Shown piece after piece: positions 1-8,082 of a stretch of 64,000 nt of DNA (positions are counted from its first letter, which is position 1; the number at the start of each line of letters is the position of its first letter). The notes beneath the pieces were generated by a model. That model was not told where the DNA came from and ran no database searches. It saw only the letters and a program-made list of their open reading frames with translations. The position numbers and the translations under genes were made by a program. Origin of the DNA: Ktedonobacter robiniae (GTDB taxonomy: Bacteria > Chloroflexota > Ktedonobacteria > Ktedonobacterales > Ktedonobacteraceae); assembly GCF_016587375.1 (NCBI RefSeq), contig NZ_BNJG01000001.1, positions 2,851,001 through 2,915,000 of the forward strand. The letters are read 5' to 3'.

Positions 1-1
1 C

Positions 2-66
2 GGGTAAGGGTGTGTGGATGCTGATGTGTCGCTTAGCGACACATCAGCATCCACACACCCTTACCC
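2..66. repeat. Perfect 31-bp inverted repeat (hairpin) upstream of valS
   Basis: Two 31-nt arms (2-32 and 36-66) are exactly complementary around a 3-nt loop. No T-tract follows on the plus strand. It is followed at 67-90 by the small palindromic motif GCGCCGCAGGCGC, which also sits beside other long hairpins in this window. It probably ends the gene lying left of the window; termination is inferred, the pairing is seen. Confidence 0.85.
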
Positions 67-115
67 TCGCGAAGCGCCGCAGGCGCTGAGAAGTTAAAAA
101 ACAAGAGGAGTCAAC

Positions 116-2842
116 ATGGCTGAGCAGGAGCAGAACACACTCACAATGCCCACTCCATCCGCCGCCGATCTTCCCAAGGCCTATGAGCCCCAGGCAGTCG
201 AGGCCAAATGGTATCGCTTCTGGGAAGAGGGAGGCTACTTTAAGCCACGCCCCAATCCTGAGCGCAAGCCCTTTGTCATTAGTATGCCTCCGCCCAACGT
301 GACGGGCGCGCTGCATCTGGGGCATGGTATTACCTCCACCGTTGAAGATATCCTGATCCGCTACCATCGCATGCTGGGCGATGAGACGCTCTGGGTTCCG
401 GGCGAGGACCACGCCGGCATCGCGACCCAGACCGTTGTCGAGCGCCTGATCGCCAAAGAGGGGACCGACCGCCATAAACTGGGGCGTGAGGCCTTTTTAG
501 AGCGTGTCTGGCAATGGGTACACCAGTATAAGGGACGCATTCAGGACCAGCATCGCCGCCTGGGCGCTTCCTGTGACTGGTCGCGTGAGCGCTTTACCCT
601 TGATGAGGGGCTCTCTCACGCTGTGCGCGAGGTCTTCGTCAGCCTGTATGAAGAGGGACTGATCTATCGTGGCGAGCGCATCATCAACTGGTGTCCCCGC
701 TGTATGAGCGCCCTCTCTGACCTCGAGGTCAACCATGTCGACACCCCTGGAAAGCTGACCTATGTGCGCTATCCGCTCAAGCCAGTTGAGGGCGAGAGCG
801 AGACGCGCTATATTAGCGTCGCGACCACGCGCCCCGAAACCATTCTGGGTGATACCGCGATTGCTGTGAACCCCAACGATGCACGCTATAAGGATATTGT
901 TGGACGCCTGGCAATCGTACCCGTGGTTGGACGCGAGATTCCTATCGTCGCCGACGAGGCCGTGGACCTGGCCTTCGGTACCGGCGCGGTCAAGGTCACG
1001 CCCGCGCACGATCCCACCGACTTCGAGATTGGCTTGCGCCATAAGCTGCCTGCCGTGCAGGTCATCGGCTTTGACGCTATTATGACCGAAGAGGCCGGTC
1101 CCTACGCGGGCCAGGATCGCTACGAGGCGCGCAAGAACCTCGTTGCCGAGCTTGAGCGCCAGGGTCTCGTGGTCAAAATCGAGGATTATAACGTGCCGCT
1201 GGGTCACTGCCAGCGCTGTGACACCGTCGTTGAGCCACTGATTTCCAAGCAATGGTTCGTCAAGATGAAGCCCCTGGCAACCCCCGCCATTGGCGCGGTG
1301 AAACATGGCCTGATTCGCATCGTACCCGAGCGCTTCAACAAGACCTATATGGATTGGCTGGAGAACATTCATGACTGGTGTATCTCGCGCCAGCTCTGGT
1401 GGGGCCACCGTATCCCGGTCTGGTACTGCGAAACCTGTGGTGAGATGTCGGTCAGCCGCGAGGATGTGACGGCCTGTTTGCATTGCCATAGTACGGCTGT
1501 ACGCCAGGACGAGGATGTGCTGGATACCTGGTTCAGCTCATGGCTCTGGCCCTTTAGCACGCTTGGTTGGCCCGAGGATAGCGCTGACCTGCGCCGCTAC
1601 TATCCAACGGCAGTTATGGAGACTGGCTACGACATCATCTTCTTCTGGGTTGCGCGCATGGTCATGGCAGGCATCCATTTTATGGGAACTGTGCCCTTCA
1701 GCACCATCTACCTGCACGGCTTGGTACGTGATGCCAAGGGTGAGAAGATGAGCAAGTCGAAGAATAACGTCATCGACCCGTTGGAGGTCATGGACAAGTT
1801 TGGCACCGATGCTCTGCGCTTCACTCTGGCCACCAGCAGTACGCCGGGCAACGATATGAAGCTGATCGAGGAGCGCATTGTTGGTAACCGCAACTTTGCT
1901 AACAAGATCTGGAATGCCTCGCGCTTTGTACTCATGTCCACGGCTGAGGTTGGTGGTGGCGTCCCCGATATCAGCGCGGTCAGGCCTCGTACCCTGGCCG
2001 ACCGCTGGATCTTGCAGCGCCTGAATCGCCTGACGCAGTCTGTGACACGCTTGATCAACGATTTCCAGCTTGGCGAGGCTGGACGCCAGATCAATGACTT
2101 CTTCTGGTCCGACTACTGTGATTGGTATGTTGAGAGCGCCAAGGTCCAGATGCAGGGTGACGAAGCGACACGCCAGTCGACCACAGCCATCCTGCGTGCC
2201 GTGCTGGATCAGAGCCTGCGCCTGCTGCATCCTTTCATGCCTTTTGTCACCGAGGAGGTCTGGCAGCACCTCTATCGCCTGACTGAGTCTGATCAGAGTA
2301 AGTGGCCAGCCTCGGCGCTGATCATCGCCCCCTGGCCAACCGCCCAGGAGCAGTTCGTCGATGAGGAGGCCGAGCAGCAGTTTAGCCTCTTGCAGGAAGC
2401 GATCACGCGTATCCGCGATGCGCGCAACCAGATGAACGTTGAGTCAGCACGCCGCATCCCGGTCATCATGGCTGCAGGCGAGTATGTCACGATGCTCAAG
2501 GAGCAGAGCCCGCTCATCCAGTTCCTGGCGCGCACCGAGGAGCCACAGTTGCATGTAGCTCTGGAGAGCAAGGTCGAGCAGGCGATGGGCCTGCTAGCTG
2601 GCAACGTCGAGATCTACCTGCCTCTAGCTGGTATGGTCGACATTGCCAAGGAGCTTGAGCGAATCGACAAAGAGATCACCCAGGCCCAGCAGGAACGTGC
2701 GCGCTTGCAGGGCAAGCTCTCCAACGAAAACTTTGTAGCTAAAGCCAAGCCCGAAGTAGTCGCCAAAGAGCGCGAGAAGCTCGCCGCCCAGGAGGAGCGC
2801 GTCGCTAAGCTCGAAACCCGCCGCGCCCAGCTCGCCGGCTAA
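116..2842 (+). CDS. valS: Valyl-tRNA synthetase
   Basis: This cytoplasmic class I aminoacyl-tRNA synthetase charges tRNA-Val with valine. The 908 residues match the usual bacterial length. The HIGH signature appears as HLGH at residues 67-70 after PPPNVTG, and the KMSKS loop at about 545. The editing (CP1) domain lies between them and includes the TTRPET stretch near residue 240. The last 70 residues form a charged coiled coil, the tRNA-binding arm typical of ValRS. The ATG is preceded by AAGAGGAG at 102-109. No T-box leader motif is visible in the 115 nt upstream. A long palindrome closes the gene 10 nt after the stop. It appears to be a single-gene unit. The identification is secure. Confidence 0.98.
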   Translation: MAEQEQNTLTMPTPSAADLPKAYEPQAVEAKWYRFWEEGGYFKPRPNPERKPFVISMPPPNVTGALHLGHGITSTVEDILIRYHRMLGDETLWVPGEDHAGIATQTVVERLIAKEGTDRHKLGREAFLERVWQWVHQYKGRIQDQHRRLGASCDWSRERFTLDEGLSHAVREVFVSLYEEGLIYRGERIINWCPRCMSALSDLEVNHVDTPGKLTYVRYPLKPVEGESETRYISVATTRPETILGDTAIAVNPNDARYKDIVGRLAIVPVVGREIPIVADEAVDLAFGTGAVKVTPAHDPTDFEIGLRHKLPAVQVIGFDAIMTEEAGPYAGQDRYEARKNLVAELERQGLVVKIEDYNVPLGHCQRCDTVVEPLISKQWFVKMKPLATPAIGAVKHGLIRIVPERFNKTYMDWLENIHDWCISRQLWWGHRIPVWYCETCGEMSVSREDVTACLHCHSTAVRQDEDVLDTWFSSWLWPFSTLGWPEDSADLRRYYPTAVMETGYDIIFFWVARMVMAGIHFMGTVPFSTIYLHGLVRDAKGEKMSKSKNNVIDPLEVMDKFGTDALRFTLATSSTPGNDMKLIEERIVGNRNFANKIWNASRFVLMSTAEVGGGVPDISAVRPRTLADRWILQRLNRLTQSVTRLINDFQLGEAGRQINDFFWSDYCDWYVESAKVQMQGDEATRQSTTAILRAVLDQSLRLLHPFMPFVTEEVWQHLYRLTESDQSKWPASALIIAPWPTAQEQFVDEEAEQQFSLLQEAITRIRDARNQMNVESARRIPVIMAAGEYVTMLKEQSPLIQFLARTEEPQLHVALESKVEQAMGLLAGNVEIYLPLAGMVDIAKELERIDKEITQAQQERARLQGKLSNENFVAKAKPEVVAKEREKLAAQEERVAKLETRRAQLAG

Positions 2843-2852
2843 ATAAATATTC

Positions 2853-2920
2853 GCACGCAATAAAAAGGGAGGAGTGTGGTGCCAGATCTGGCACCACACT
2901 CCTCCCTTTTTATTGCGTGC
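2853..2920. terminator. 34-bp perfect palindrome after valS
   Basis: The 34-nt arms (2853-2886, 2887-2920) are perfectly complementary with no spacer, centred on AGATCT. The right arm carries CCCTTTTTATT, so a transcript from valS would form a GC-rich stem containing a U-run, compatible with intrinsic termination. A second, weaker hairpin follows at 2928-2965 (CTCCCTTTC paired with GAAAGGGAG), whose loop contains the constant GGCGCAGGCGCGAAA motif. Confidence 0.8.
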
Positions 2921-2965
2921 TGTGACTCCCTTTCTTAGTAGTGTGGCGCAGGCGCGAAAGGGAGC

Positions 2966-3775
2966 GTTTGAGTGTTTAAAAGGGCTTGACTTTGGGGGTG
3001 AATGCAGGTATATTTGTAGATATCTCAACAATATTTTGTCTAGAAAGAGGAGCCTCTTGATGACCGCCATTGCTCGCTAGAGCGCGGTGGACTGCTTCTT
3101 TAAGAAACTTTGCTGATATACTGTGCCGCTAAAGGCATGGGGCAAATAGTCCTACTGCGACTACACACATGACAACTTTATAATGCATAAGCCTCTCTCC
3201 ACTGTAAAAGTGGAGATATAGCTTGGTATGTATGCGCTGGAGTCTCTGCCAGTGCTGGTTGTTTATGCTTTTTGTTAGTCGCGTTATCAGCATATTCCTG
3301 GAGTCCTTGACTCCTCACTCTTCTGAGCATCTCCACACGCTCTCCCCTACATCTTTTTCCCTTCTTTGTGTGCAGCTTTTTTGTGCTGGCTTATTGTAAG
3401 TCACTCTGCTTATTCCCGGGTCGCTTTCTGCCTTTTCAGGCTTATGGCGCGTCGTGTGCTGAATGATAACCACCGCCGCCACTTTTCCAGGGTATCTCTT
3501 GCCCATTTTTGCGACCCTATAGATGTCTCAAGCTGCTCACTCCTACGAAATGTATTTACCTGTATGGCCGTTCACACTTTGACCGAAATTCGAAAGAAAT
3601 GGGTGTGTGCTGGCGGCCCTGGAAAGAAGCCGAGGACCTATGTGTAGTATTTGTAAAAGGACCACCAAACTGTGCGCGGCGCTTGTCGCCAACGCGCTTT
3701 CCCTGCTGAAAGCGCCTCTCATCTTGCGTTTAATTCTCCCCAATACAGTTGTGATGATAAAAAAGAGGTTCACCC
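2966..3775. other. 810-nt gap without a recognisable gene
   Basis: No frame gives a convincing protein with a ribosome binding site, and I recognise no tRNA, tmRNA, SRP or RNase P signature. It holds a small hairpin at about 3200-3216 (CTCCACT / AGTGGAG) and an AT-rich stretch before the next gene. It could carry a small RNA, a gene remnant, or only upstream control for the RNHCP gene. Confidence 0.5.
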
Positions 3776-4321
3776 TTGCGAAAACGCATGTCGCGCGCAG
3801 CAAAGAGTCACAAACAGCCTTTGCGCTTCAACGAATTTGGTATCCTGGATGCATATGATGGTATAGATGCAGAAGATTTTCGCCCCAGCGATCGGGGAAA
3901 GAGCGCCAGGCCACGCTACAATACTGAGGAAGAGGTCTTTAAATGTCGGCATTGTCGGCGCTTCGTATGTCCATTGCCTAGTGGCGGACATCACCGCAAC
4001 CATTGTCCCTTTTGCTTATATTCGCGCCACGTCGATGATAGGCAATCTGGTGATCGCTTGAGCACCTGTGGCTCCTCTATGGAGCCGGTTGGGCGCTTTC
4101 AGCGTACACGGGGCGAGGATGTGATCGTGCATCGTTGTTTGGGCTGTGGCTTCGAGCGTTTTAACCGCGTCGCCGCCGATGACGATTACGAGCTGATGCT
4201 GGAACTGCCCATGGTTCCACCCCGCACGAGCCGCGACCTCAAAGCCCGCGAGGTTGAGGTCTGGCTGGAGGAGCAGCACGAACTTGAGCGTGCTGAATGG
4301 GATGTCTCTGACGCAGGCTAA
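3776..4321 (+). CDS. RNHCP-domain zinc-binding protein
   Basis: The 181-residue protein contains the RNHCP signature that names a small bacterial family of unknown function (RNHCPFC, near residues 74-80). It sits inside a set of Cys pairs: CRHC near residue 56, CPFC of the signature, and CLGC near 120. These probably bind zinc. The N-terminus is basic and the C-terminus is Glu-rich and helical. I chose the TTG start because AAGAGG ends about 7 nt upstream; the first ATG (3788) would be too far from it. It is transcribed alone and converges on the ABC exporter. The family assignment rests on the motif; a role in RNA or translation would be a guess. Confidence 0.8.
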   Translation: MRKRMSRAAKSHKQPLRFNEFGILDAYDGIDAEDFRPSDRGKSARPRYNTEEEVFKCRHCRRFVCPLPSGGHHRNHCPFCLYSRHVDDRQSGDRLSTCGSSMEPVGRFQRTRGEDVIVHRCLGCGFERFNRVAADDDYELMLELPMVPPRTSRDLKAREVEVWLEEQHELERAEWDVSDAG

Positions 4322-4326
4322 AAGTA

Positions 4327-4365
4327 CAAGAAGGGTGGAAGGCTCAGCCTTCTACCCTTCTTGTT
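4327..4365. terminator. Bidirectional hairpin between convergent genes
   Basis: 19-nt arms pair with one mismatch around a single base. Both sides have short A or T runs, so the structure can serve the RNHCP gene on plus and the ABC exporter on minus. Confidence 0.75.
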
Positions 4366-4375
4366 ATCAGGTAAC

Positions 4376-6331
4376 CTAGTCAGCGCTGATCTCTTCGAGG
4401 GCAACCTGTGAGAATTGTTCCTGGTAGAGGCGGGCGTAGAGGCCGCCCAGTTCGAGGAGTTCCTGATGCGTGCCGCGCTCGACGATCTCGCCTTTGTTGA
4501 CCACCAAGATGACATCCGCGGCCAGGATAGTGGAGAGGCGATGAGCGATGGCCAGCGTGGTGCGTCCCTTCATCAGGGGTTCCAGGGCTGCCTGAATGAG
4601 ACGCTCTGAATGGGTATCGAGGGCGCTGGTAGCCTCATCCAGGATCAAGATACGGGGATTCTTGAGGATGACGCGCGCGATAGCGATACGCTGCTTCTCT
4701 CCGCCTGAAAGCTTGTAACCACGCTCGCCTACGACCGTGTCATAGCCATCTTCCAGTTCAGTGATGCGCTCATGAATCGCCGCCGCCTTTGCCGCTGCGA
4801 TCATCTCCTCATCGGTCGCATCCTGGCGTGCGTAGAGCAGGTTTTCACGAATCGAGGCATGGAAGAGGTAGGTCTCCTGGGTAACCATGCCTATTAGCTC
4901 ACTGAGCGAGGTGAGGGCAAGATCTTTCACATCATATCCATCGATGGAGACGGTGCCGCTATCTACCTCGTACAGGCGAGGTACCATATAGGTCATGGTG
5001 GTTTTGCCTGCGCCACTGGGACCAACGAGGGCGGCTAGCTGCCCCGGTTTGATCGTGAAGGAGACATCCTTCAGGGCGGGACGCAGTTCCTCGTCCTCGT
5101 TCTTTACAATCGCCAGTCTCTCAGCCTCCTGCTCATCTTTTGCTGCCTCATCCTTCAATACCGAGTGAGAACTGTCGCGCTTGTAGGCAAAGGCGACGTG
5201 GTCAAAAGCGACCTCGCCACGAATCTGTTCAGCCTGCAATTTGAGGGCGTTGGGTTTATCTTTGATCTCAATAGGCATATCCAGATATTCAAAGATGCGA
5301 TCGAAGAGTGCCAGCGCGCCTTGAACGTCTACCTGCACGCTCAGGAGCTGACCGATGGGGAAGAAGATACGGCTTTGAAGCGTGGTAAACGTCACGATGG
5401 TACCCAGCGTCATATAGCCGCCGAATATAGGCGCGTGATTGATGATTTGCGCACCCGCAATCAGGTAGACGATAGCTGGGATGACCGAGAAGAAGGTACC
5501 AATGAACATAAAGAACCAGCGCCCAATCAACTGCTGGCGAACCTCTAGATTAGCCAGCTTCTGGTTCTCCTGCTCAAATTGATCGCGGGCATGCTCCTGG
5601 CGGCCAAAGGTCTTCATCAAGAGGATGCCGCTCACGGAGAGCGTCTCCTGCATCATCGCGGTCAGCGAGGCCATGCTCTTCTGTGTCTCTTTGCTGGTTG
5701 CGCGGCGGACATTGCCGACGCGATAGGTAAACCAGAGGAAGAGTGGGAGCAGTCCCAGGGAGACCAGGGTAAGCAGAGGACTGATAATAAACATCGCGAT
5801 CACGGTACTGAGAGCCGTCGAAATGTTGGAGACAATGCTCGTCGCCGTATTTGTGACTACGCCCTGCACCCCACCAACGTCGTTGGAGAGGCGTGACTGA
5901 ATCTCACCAGTGCGCGTGCTGGTGAAGAAGCTCAGTGACATGTTTTGAAGATGAGTGTAGAGCCTGTTGCGGAAGTCACGCATGACGCTCTGCCCGATTG
6001 TGTTGTTGAGGTATGACTGCCATACGCCGATAAAGCCCGATATAATCGGCGTAATAAACATAATAATGACATAGATGATGAGGAGAGAGAGATTGCCTTT
6101 TCCGATAGCATCGTCAAAGATGCGTTGAATGAGCAGAGGATTGACCAATCCCAGCAGAGTCGTTGCTAGGATTGCTGTAAGGACCAGGAATACCTGAAAC
6201 TTATAAGGTTTGAAGGCTTCTATAACGCGACGCACGGTGCGCGCATCTGTTTTACGACCACGTCTCTTTTGTTCCTCTACATAATCAGCCATGCCTCCCC
6301 CACGCCCACCACGCATTCCGTGTACACCCAT
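4376..6331 (-). CDS. ABC transporter, fused permease and ATPase (MsbA/LmrA type)
   Basis: This is a half-size ABC exporter that should act as a dimer in the cytoplasmic membrane. Residues 45-340 form the six-helix exporter domain. The nucleotide-binding domain follows, with Walker A GPSGAGKTT near 430, signature LSGGEKQR near 540, Walker B ILILDEATSALD near 560 and an H-loop AHRLST. An unusual charged insert rich in Asp, Glu and Lys lies between the first strand of the ATPase domain and Walker A (about residues 385-415). The N-terminus is a Gly/Arg-rich tail. Of two close ATGs I prefer the inner one (6331), 8 nt from GGAG; the outer (6337) is only 2 nt away. The substrate cannot be told; lipid, drug and peptide exporters share this layout. 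Confidence 0.93.
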   Translation of the reverse strand: MGVHGMRGGRGGGMADYVEEQKRRGRKTDARTVRRVIEAFKPYKFQVFLVLTAILATTLLGLVNPLLIQRIFDDAIGKGNLSLLIIYVIIMFITPIISGFIGVWQSYLNNTIGQSVMRDFRNRLYTHLQNMSLSFFTSTRTGEIQSRLSNDVGGVQGVVTNTATSIVSNISTALSTVIAMFIISPLLTLVSLGLLPLFLWFTYRVGNVRRATSKETQKSMASLTAMMQETLSVSGILLMKTFGRQEHARDQFEQENQKLANLEVRQQLIGRWFFMFIGTFFSVIPAIVYLIAGAQIINHAPIFGGYMTLGTIVTFTTLQSRIFFPIGQLLSVQVDVQGALALFDRIFEYLDMPIEIKDKPNALKLQAEQIRGEVAFDHVAFAYKRDSSHSVLKDEAAKDEQEAERLAIVKNEDEELRPALKDVSFTIKPGQLAALVGPSGAGKTTMTYMVPRLYEVDSGTVSIDGYDVKDLALTSLSELIGMVTQETYLFHASIRENLLYARQDATDEEMIAAAKAAAIHERITELEDGYDTVVGERGYKLSGGEKQRIAIARVILKNPRILILDEATSALDTHSERLIQAALEPLMKGRTTLAIAHRLSTILAADVILVVNKGEIVERGTHQELLELGGLYARLYQEQFSQVALEEISAD

Positions 6332-6497
6332 ATGCATTTCTCCAGGTAGGTAGTGTTGTATGAGAGACTTTTTATATGCCTCTCTGGTGTCTTTTTTTGT
6401 CCACTAAAATCAGAGTATATATAAGTGTAACAGATTGCTGAGCAAGATACACTGGTCGGGTAAACGGTTTTCCCCCTGTTCTTTTTGACAGGCTGAT

Positions 6498-6574
6498 TAA
6501 TATGTATTGAGTAGATGAGAAAACCTCCGACGGCGAAGCCGTCGGAGGTTTTCTCATCTACTCAATACATATTA
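6498..6574. repeat. Perfect 37-bp hairpin overlapping a stop codon
   Basis: Arms 6498-6534 and 6538-6574 match over all 37 positions around GAA. The right arm includes the TAA of the 35-residue ORF on the minus strand (6572-6574). It separates two minus-strand units and probably terminates the small gene. Confidence 0.85.
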
Positions 6575-6679
6575 GTGTATGATGGGCCGACTCAGCACGA
6601 TTCCGGTCACAAGTCCAGCAATGAACGCCAGCAAGATCAAGATGACGAACATTTGCGTGCTTAGCAGTAATTCTTGCAT
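6572..6679 (-). CDS. Small single-pass membrane protein (35 aa)
   Basis: This short ORF starts with ATG 8 nt after GGAGG (6687-6691) and ends at a TAA built into the adjacent palindrome. The protein has a polar N-terminus (MQELLLSTQ), then one hydrophobic segment of about 20 residues with an AGLVTG small-residue pattern, then a short basic tail (SRPIIH). That makes one probable transmembrane helix. I recognise no family. Its ribosome binding site, its dedicated terminator-like hairpin and a sensible membrane topology argue for a real gene; length and lack of homology argue for caution. Confidence 0.55.
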   Translation of the reverse strand: MQELLLSTQMFVILILLAFIAGLVTGIVLSRPIIH

Positions 6680-6753
6680 ATGCAGTGCCTCCGTTTCGGC
6701 AGAGTGAGTAAACGCGTTCTAGGCCTGATCTCTCGCGTCTGCGACGCTTGTCT

Positions 6754-6814
6754 GATTGTTGAGGCTGTGAGACCTGGCAGCCACAGGCTGCCAGGTCTCA
6801 CAGCCTCAACAATC
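6754..6814. repeat. Perfect 29-bp hairpin, GGCAGCC-core type
   Basis: Arms 6754-6782 and 6786-6814 are perfectly complementary around ACA. The inner end is GGCAGCC-ACA-GGCTGCC, the core seen in several other hairpins of this window. It lies 1 nt beyond the stop codon of the sigma-like gene on the minus strand. Confidence 0.85.
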
Positions 6815-6815
6815 T

Positions 6816-7499
6816 TTATGCTACGAGATGTGCATACTGCTGAAAGAATTCATTCCGCAGTCGCTTGTAGGCGATACTTACCAGGGAACTATGGCGTGCT
6901 TTGTCCGCCTGTTCGTCAGGCTGCTTGTCTCGATAGGCGCGAAGATTGATGTTGACCTTGCTCAGGGCTTCCTCAAGCAACGAGGGTATAGGCGCGTCGA
7001 AGTCATTCTTCTGTGCCAGGTCAATGAGCAGGGCCTGGCGTTGTTTCTCTGGGAACGAGGCTATCAGCGTGGCCGAGGCGAAAATGACAGGGCGTGCGAA
7101 CAGAGCCTCAAAGATGGCTTCGACGGGATCGTCCTTCACCTCTTCAAGAATGTAAATTTCAAAGGAATGGTCTCCCTCAGGGAAGTGCTCCAGGCGCTTC
7201 TCCTTGCGCCTGAGGTCACGGCAATAGTTGCGCGCGATGGTCTTGCAGAAGGATTCCAGGTGCAGGATGGGCGTTGCACCTGACGCCTGTGCCAGTTGGA
7301 TCTGGCGATAGATGCGGATGACTGTCTCCTGTAATACGTCTTCGACCAGGTCATTCTCCTGACCATGCCACGCTGATACGGTATACATGTATACAAAGAA
7401 CGTGACTGTGGGCCGTAAGAAGTCATACAGTCTGCTCCAGCTTTGCTCATGAGCAAGAGCAAGATCCTCAAGAGAAGGAAAGTTTACTTGTTTTGTCAT
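6816..7499 (-). CDS. Sigma-70-like protein, module copy 1
   Basis: The N-terminal half (about residues 15-110) resembles sigma-70 region 2 of ECF factors: a DVLQETVIRIY helix, then FCKTIARNYCRDLRRKEKR, the usual core-binding and -10-reading layout. The C-terminal half does not look like a normal region 4. It keeps FPEKQRQALL and ends in AYKRLRNEF, but the helix-turn-helix between them is replaced by a stretch containing LLEEALSKVNINLRAY. GGAGGAG lies about 9 nt before the ATG. The gene is divergent from the MerR-like regulator across a 580-bp AT-rich gap, and a paralogue (11136-11822) occupies the same position in copy 2. A sigma factor is the best guess; an adaptor that no longer reads a -35 box is possible. 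Confidence 0.65.
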   Translation of the reverse strand: MTKQVNFPSLEDLALAHEQSWSRLYDFLRPTVTFFVYMYTVSAWHGQENDLVEDVLQETVIRIYRQIQLAQASGATPILHLESFCKTIARNYCRDLRRKEKRLEHFPEGDHSFEIYILEEVKDDPVEAIFEALFARPVIFASATLIASFPEKQRQALLIDLAQKNDFDAPIPSLLEEALSKVNINLRAYRDKQPDEQADKARHSSLVSIAYKRLRNEFFQQYAHLVA

Positions 7500-8082
7500 A
7501 GCTTGTACTCCTCCATAGGCGCTTATCTTGTCATGAAGACGTAGGTTTATTGTGAAATGCTACTAAATTTGTTGCAAAACTACGTTTGTTCTATACGAGA
7601 AAAGGTTGTTTACTATAAAATATGTTATTGTTTGAGAAAACTTAAAACAATATTAAAGGATACTTAAGTTTTCTTATTGCTAAGTATAAGTAAATGGAAT
7701 ATGGTAGTCAAGATTTCTAAGTACGTATATATGTTTTTTTGCTTTGTGATAGAATATTTGTAGGAAAAGAATAAGCCTAATGGGAATTATGTAGGATTGC
7801 TGTTGAAAAGTTTTGCGTGTGCGAGTACAATCTAATTTATAAAGAGTGATTAACATGTTTTTAATATCTGGCCTCAAGAAACATCAAGAATAGAGAAGAT
7901 ATTTTGTGCTTCAAGCGAGGTGAAGATAAGGTTTTGTGTATGTGAGAGGTGGAAAATTTGAAAGAATTGTATTTACTACCTTTCGGAAACTTGAGCGCGA
8001 AGCGCTAGCCACGCGAGTGGCGTTAGTTTCCTACACGGAAACTACTGTGATAGCAAACACGCAAACAATACAGGGGCTAGTT
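7500..8082. promoter_or_regulatory. AT-rich divergent control region, module copy 1
   Basis: The gap is much richer in A+T than the surrounding genes. It contains an inverted repeat AGAAAACTTAA / TTAAGTTTTCT (about 7635-7674), a possible operator for the MerR-type protein. Near its right end (about 7982-8040) lies a folded stretch in which GGAAACT pairs with AGTTTCC and encloses two small hairpins (AGCGC-GA-GCGCT and CCAC-GCGA-GTGG), a three-way-junction shape. Its core GAAGCGCTAG resembles the repeats at 16581 and 23499. An open frame starting at GTG 7936 reads through it into the regulator, but paralogue alignment puts the true start at 8083. Confidence 0.5.

Noticed and set aside
67..115. 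T-box leader upstream of valS
   Set aside because: No T-box bulge motif is visible and only 115 nt are available before the gene.
497..1489. Long open frame antisense to valS (330 aa), and others such as 1538-2269
   Set aside because: They are shadows of the strongly biased codon use of valS, with no ribosome binding site and no family motif.
2874..3080. Short frames after valS on both strands
   Set aside because: They are read from the 34-bp palindrome and its flank.
7936..8082. Start of regulator copy 1 at GTG 7936
   Set aside because: The extra 49 residues come from a repeat-like folded leader, and the paralogue begins at the position equivalent to 8083.
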